6,568 bases of DNA from NCBI GenBank assembly GCA_002782905.1, contig PFJA01000178.1, forward strand, positions 1-6,568, written 5' to 3'. Shown in pieces: positions 5,732-6,568 of the stretch; the first letter of the stretch is position 1; each line of letters starts with the position of its first letter. This DNA comes from Lysobacterales bacterium CG_4_10_14_3_um_filter_64_11. Lineage in GTDB: Bacteria > Pseudomonadota > Gammaproteobacteria > Xanthomonadales > Xanthomonadaceae. The translations under genes were made by a program, and so were the position numbers. A model generated the notes under the pieces. That model did not search any database. It saw only the letters and a program-made list of their open reading frames with translations, and was not told the origin of the DNA.

Positions 5732-6208
5732 AACAAGCGGCGCTGCGCACTTGCGCGCGCGGCGCCCGCCCGCAGTGGCACTACCTGCCGGGAGCGTGGT
5801 CCACCACCGCGTGGAGGTGATGGGCCCGGCTGCGTGCAATCATTCCGTTCCGGCCGCGCGATCGCGTGAACACCGCGCGTGCCGCCGCCGCACGTGCAGA
5901 CACGGCATGCGGCAACGGCTGCGAACCGGGGCATCGACATCGCAGCATCGAAACTCGACGGCATGCCCCGGCCGAAGGGACGGCCGGACACGCCAGCGGC
6001 TTTGGTCACGTTGCACGCAAGGGCGTGCAACGCAACGCTACGCCGGGGTGAGCATTGGTACATTGGGCGCGGGCCCCCGCAGTGCACCCACCGCTGCTCA
6101 ACCGCGAGTCCGACGGCGATCCATCGGGTTCCCCAACCCGAATGGGATGCCTCGATCTGGCTGGATTGTAGTGAAGCGTGCGCTCGGTAGTGCGACTCCT
6201 GCTTGGCG
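5732..6208. other. gene-free region rich in inverted repeats
   Basis: I see no supportable protein gene, tRNA or standard RNA gene here; open frames on both strands have unnatural composition (Arg/Pro/Cys-rich) and no recognisable domain. Structures present are: GCGCA/TGCGC (5745-5756) nested in GGCGC/GCGCC (5739-5766); CACC-A-CC/GG-A-GGTG (5802-5819); CCGGGGCAT/ATGCCCCGG (5926-5934 with 5963-5971); CCGGCCG/CGGCCGG with loop AAGGGA (5968-5987); CGTTGCACGC/GCGTGCAACG with loop AAGG (6009-6032); and TCGGGTT/AACCCGA with loop CCCC (6124-6141). ACGGCATGC occurs twice, at 5902 and 5958. The region could be a structured transcript or a decayed gene. Confidence 0.5.
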
Positions 6209-6209
6209 T

Positions 6210-6239
6210 GGAACCCCAGACAGGGGGTATCCGGTTTTT
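6210..6239 (+). terminator. possible weak intrinsic terminator, rightward
   Basis: GGAACCCC (6210-6217) pairs with GGGGT-A-TCC (6224-6232, one bulged A) around a 6-base loop, and TTTTT follows at 6235-6239 after a two-base gap. No rightward gene is recognised before it, so it could close a noncoding transcript of the gene-free region, or be chance. Confidence 0.3.
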
Positions 6240-6279
6240 GCCGTCTGTGCGGCGAGACTAGAATCAGCGAATCTCGCTG
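6238..6279 (+). promoter_or_regulatory. putative promoter with overlapping inverted repeats
   Basis: TAGAAT (6259-6264) matches TATAAT at 5 of 6; TTGCCG (6238-6243) is a possible -35 box with a short 15-base spacer. GCGAGA/TCTCGC (6252-6257 with 6272-6277) encloses the -10 box, and CAGCGA-ATC-TCGCTG (6265-6279) lies just after it, positions suitable for a repressor site. It would drive a transcript entering the open frame at 6321. Confidence 0.3.
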
Positions 6280-6320
6280 CGGCCACCTTTCGGCAATCTT
6301 ACGGATTGCAACGCGTTGTT

Positions 6321-6568
6321 ATGAAACGCTATCTGCTGCACATTCACGCTCCGGCCGGTGCCGGACATCCGGCCCCTGGCGTGCCAAGCGCGGCATGGCC
6401 GGGGGCTGTTCGTGGGCGCCACCCTGACACAGACGCCGGTTCCTGCCCGGCGACTGTGGCGGATGGGGGCGGCGTGGTGCGCGTGCCGAGCGACGCCCGC
6501 TTGCGATCAGTCACGCCCACCCAGCACTTCCGGGTCAATGAAAATAATGGCGCCGGTGCGGCGATCCT
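6321..6568 (+). CDS. possible partial ORF, unrecognised, runs off the right edge
   Basis: From the ATG at 6321 (MKRYLLHIHAPAGAG) the frame stays open for 82 codons to the window end. It lies about 60 bases after a TAGAAT box. No ribosome binding site is clear, the product is Pro/Ala/Gly-rich, and no family is recognised. An open frame of this length is common by chance at this GC content. It conflicts with the minus-strand partial gene at 6507-6568. Confidence 0.2.
   Translation, partial: MKRYLLHIHAPAGAGHPAPGVPSAAWPGAVRGRHPDTDAGSCPATVADGGGVVRVPSDARLRSVTPTQHFRVNENNGAGAAI
6507..6568 (-). CDS. C-terminal end of an unrecognised protein, partial
   Basis: On the minus strand the last 19 codons before a TGA (complement of 6507-6509) read DRRTGAIIFIDPEVLGGRD, a natural-looking protein end with an Ile-rich strand followed by an acidic turn. 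The gene enters from beyond the right edge. Too little is visible to name a family. No terminator follows closely on that strand. Confidence 0.4.
   Translation of the reverse strand, partial: DRRTGAIIFIDPEVLGGRD

Noticed and set aside
5311..6087. 258-residue minus-strand open frame
   Set aside because: Half of it is antisense to the HAD gene and it would read through the strong leftward terminator at 5694-5731; it is Arg/Pro/Cys-rich with no domain.
5879..6190. 103-residue plus-strand open frame in the gene-free region
   Set aside because: It has no ribosome binding site or recognised domain and contains several hairpin repeats; composition is typical of noncoding GC-rich DNA.
5732..6240. 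RNase P RNA, tmRNA, SRP RNA or 6S RNA
   Set aside because: None of the conserved core sequences of these RNAs was found on either strand, despite the many hairpins.
6098..6286. 62-residue minus-strand open frame
   Set aside because: It begins inside the putative promoter/inverted-repeat region, has no family match that I recognise, and is too short to support.

Overview
The window is GC-rich, densely coding DNA that looks like a gammaproteobacterial chromosome. Two things point to the Xanthomonas/Rhodanobacter group (Lysobacterales): the style of the c-di-GMP proteins, and a minus-strand small RNA whose C-rich hairpin loops resemble sX13 of Xanthomonas. This placement is an inference; there is no rRNA gene or taxon marker here.

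Left part (1-2434): two genes of cyclic di-GMP metabolism read rightward. The first is an HD-GYP protein whose 5' end lies outside the window and whose catalytic His-Asp pair has become Met-Asp. It is followed after 27 bases, in the same reading frame, by a GGDEF-EAL protein. There the GGDEF domain has lost its catalytic residues but keeps the RxxD inhibitory-site motif, while the EAL domain keeps its catalytic residues. Together they look like a c-di-GMP sensing and degrading pair.

Middle (2408-4690): a leftward alpha/beta hydrolase runs tail-to-tail into the EAL gene, overlapping it by 27 bases. It is divergent from a rightward TetA-like major facilitator efflux pump. The region between the two carries a 48-bp tandem repeat (two full copies and a partial third), which can be read in frame with the pump but does not vary like coding sequence.

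4691-4946: a gene-free gap between the pump and a HAD hydrolase. On the minus strand it holds a complete small-RNA gene: a promoter-like sequence, four successive hairpins (three with C-rich loops), and a perfect 12-bp terminator stem followed by seven T. This is the most interesting item in the window.

4947-5651: a HAD-family phosphatase-like hydrolase with all four HAD motifs. It is followed by a short hairpin and then by a second strong hairpin with a T-tract that, again, works only for leftward transcription.

5732-6506: about 775 bases with no gene I can support. It contains several perfect inverted repeats, a possible terminator and a possible promoter. At the right edge, the last 62 bases on the minus strand read as the C-terminal end of an unrecognised protein. 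A competing open plus-strand frame from 6321 also runs off the edge.
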